From: Streptomyces minutiscleroticus
GTDB lineage: Bacteria > Actinomycetota > Actinomycetes > Streptomycetales > Streptomycetaceae
Assembly: GCF_014650875.1 (NCBI RefSeq)
Contig: NZ_BMVU01000023.1
Span: forward strand, 1 to 64,000
Direction: 5' to 3'
Length of the DNA stretch: 64,000 bases
The letters are not shown here. Below are more notes on the stretch, generated by a model. It searched no databases, was not told where the DNA came from, and worked only from the letters and a program-made list of their open reading frames with translations. The stretch's first letter is position 1.

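Noticed and set aside
63987..63989. GTG at 63989 as the true start of the giant protein
   Set aside because: The frame is still open upstream to the window edge, only 11 bases remain and none resemble a ribosome site. The protein begins in the middle of structured sequence.

Overview
The window is high-GC actinobacterial DNA, almost certainly Streptomyces. Third codon positions are mostly G or C, GTG starts are common, purine-rich ribosome binding sites are present, and the gene families are typical of Streptomyces. No RNA gene, CRISPR array or intact insertion sequence was seen.

Left part (about 1-16 kb). A broken IS5-type transposase fragment and an A+T-richer upstream region precede three plus-strand biosynthetic genes: an NRPS (C-A-PCP-TE), an NRPS/PKS hybrid (A-PCP-C-A-PCP-KS-KR-ACP-TE, with no acyltransferase) and a TauD-type Fe(II)/2-oxoglutarate oxygenase. 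This trio, together with specificity residues that read as branched-chain aliphatic (first A) and proline (second A), matches the core of the detoxin/rimosamide depsipeptide family. There, proline extended once by a C2 unit and ketoreduced gives the detoxinine-type residue, which TauD hydroxylates. A convergent terminator, a small cupin-like protein, a family-1 glycosyltransferase and a sugar-nucleotidyltransferase-like protein follow.

Middle part (about 18-23 kb). A winged-helix protein lies behind a structured leader. A secreted protein with three YWGYTGAIDG repeats is divergent from two overlapping genes for membrane-anchored HTH proteins, one with a peptidoglycan-binding domain and one with a DUF2690-like domain. 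A small PUA/EVE-like protein follows.

Right part (23.4-64 kb, minus strand). One open reading frame of at least 12,978 codons runs past the right edge, followed by two paralogous SseB-like, type VII secretion-associated genes. All three genes overlap as ATGA, and a 14-bp perfect stem follows the last stop codon. The giant belongs to the 'lonely Cys domain' class of Streptomyces proteins as I remember it. It holds seven copies of an HG...C module resembling clan CD (caspase/CHAT-type) peptidase sites, one of them with both residues lost. It also holds paired Cys-less modules, five repeats with ADP-ribosyltransferase-like motifs, an HEFAH metallopeptidase domain, a Tox-PL-like domain with Cys, His and Asp, pseudo-OTU-like domains and Ser-Asp linkers. 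A near-identical 1,818-bp tandem duplication and a diverged duplication of about 845 residues show how it grew. It looks like a giant secreted or surface polymorphic effector, and it is the most interesting object in the window.
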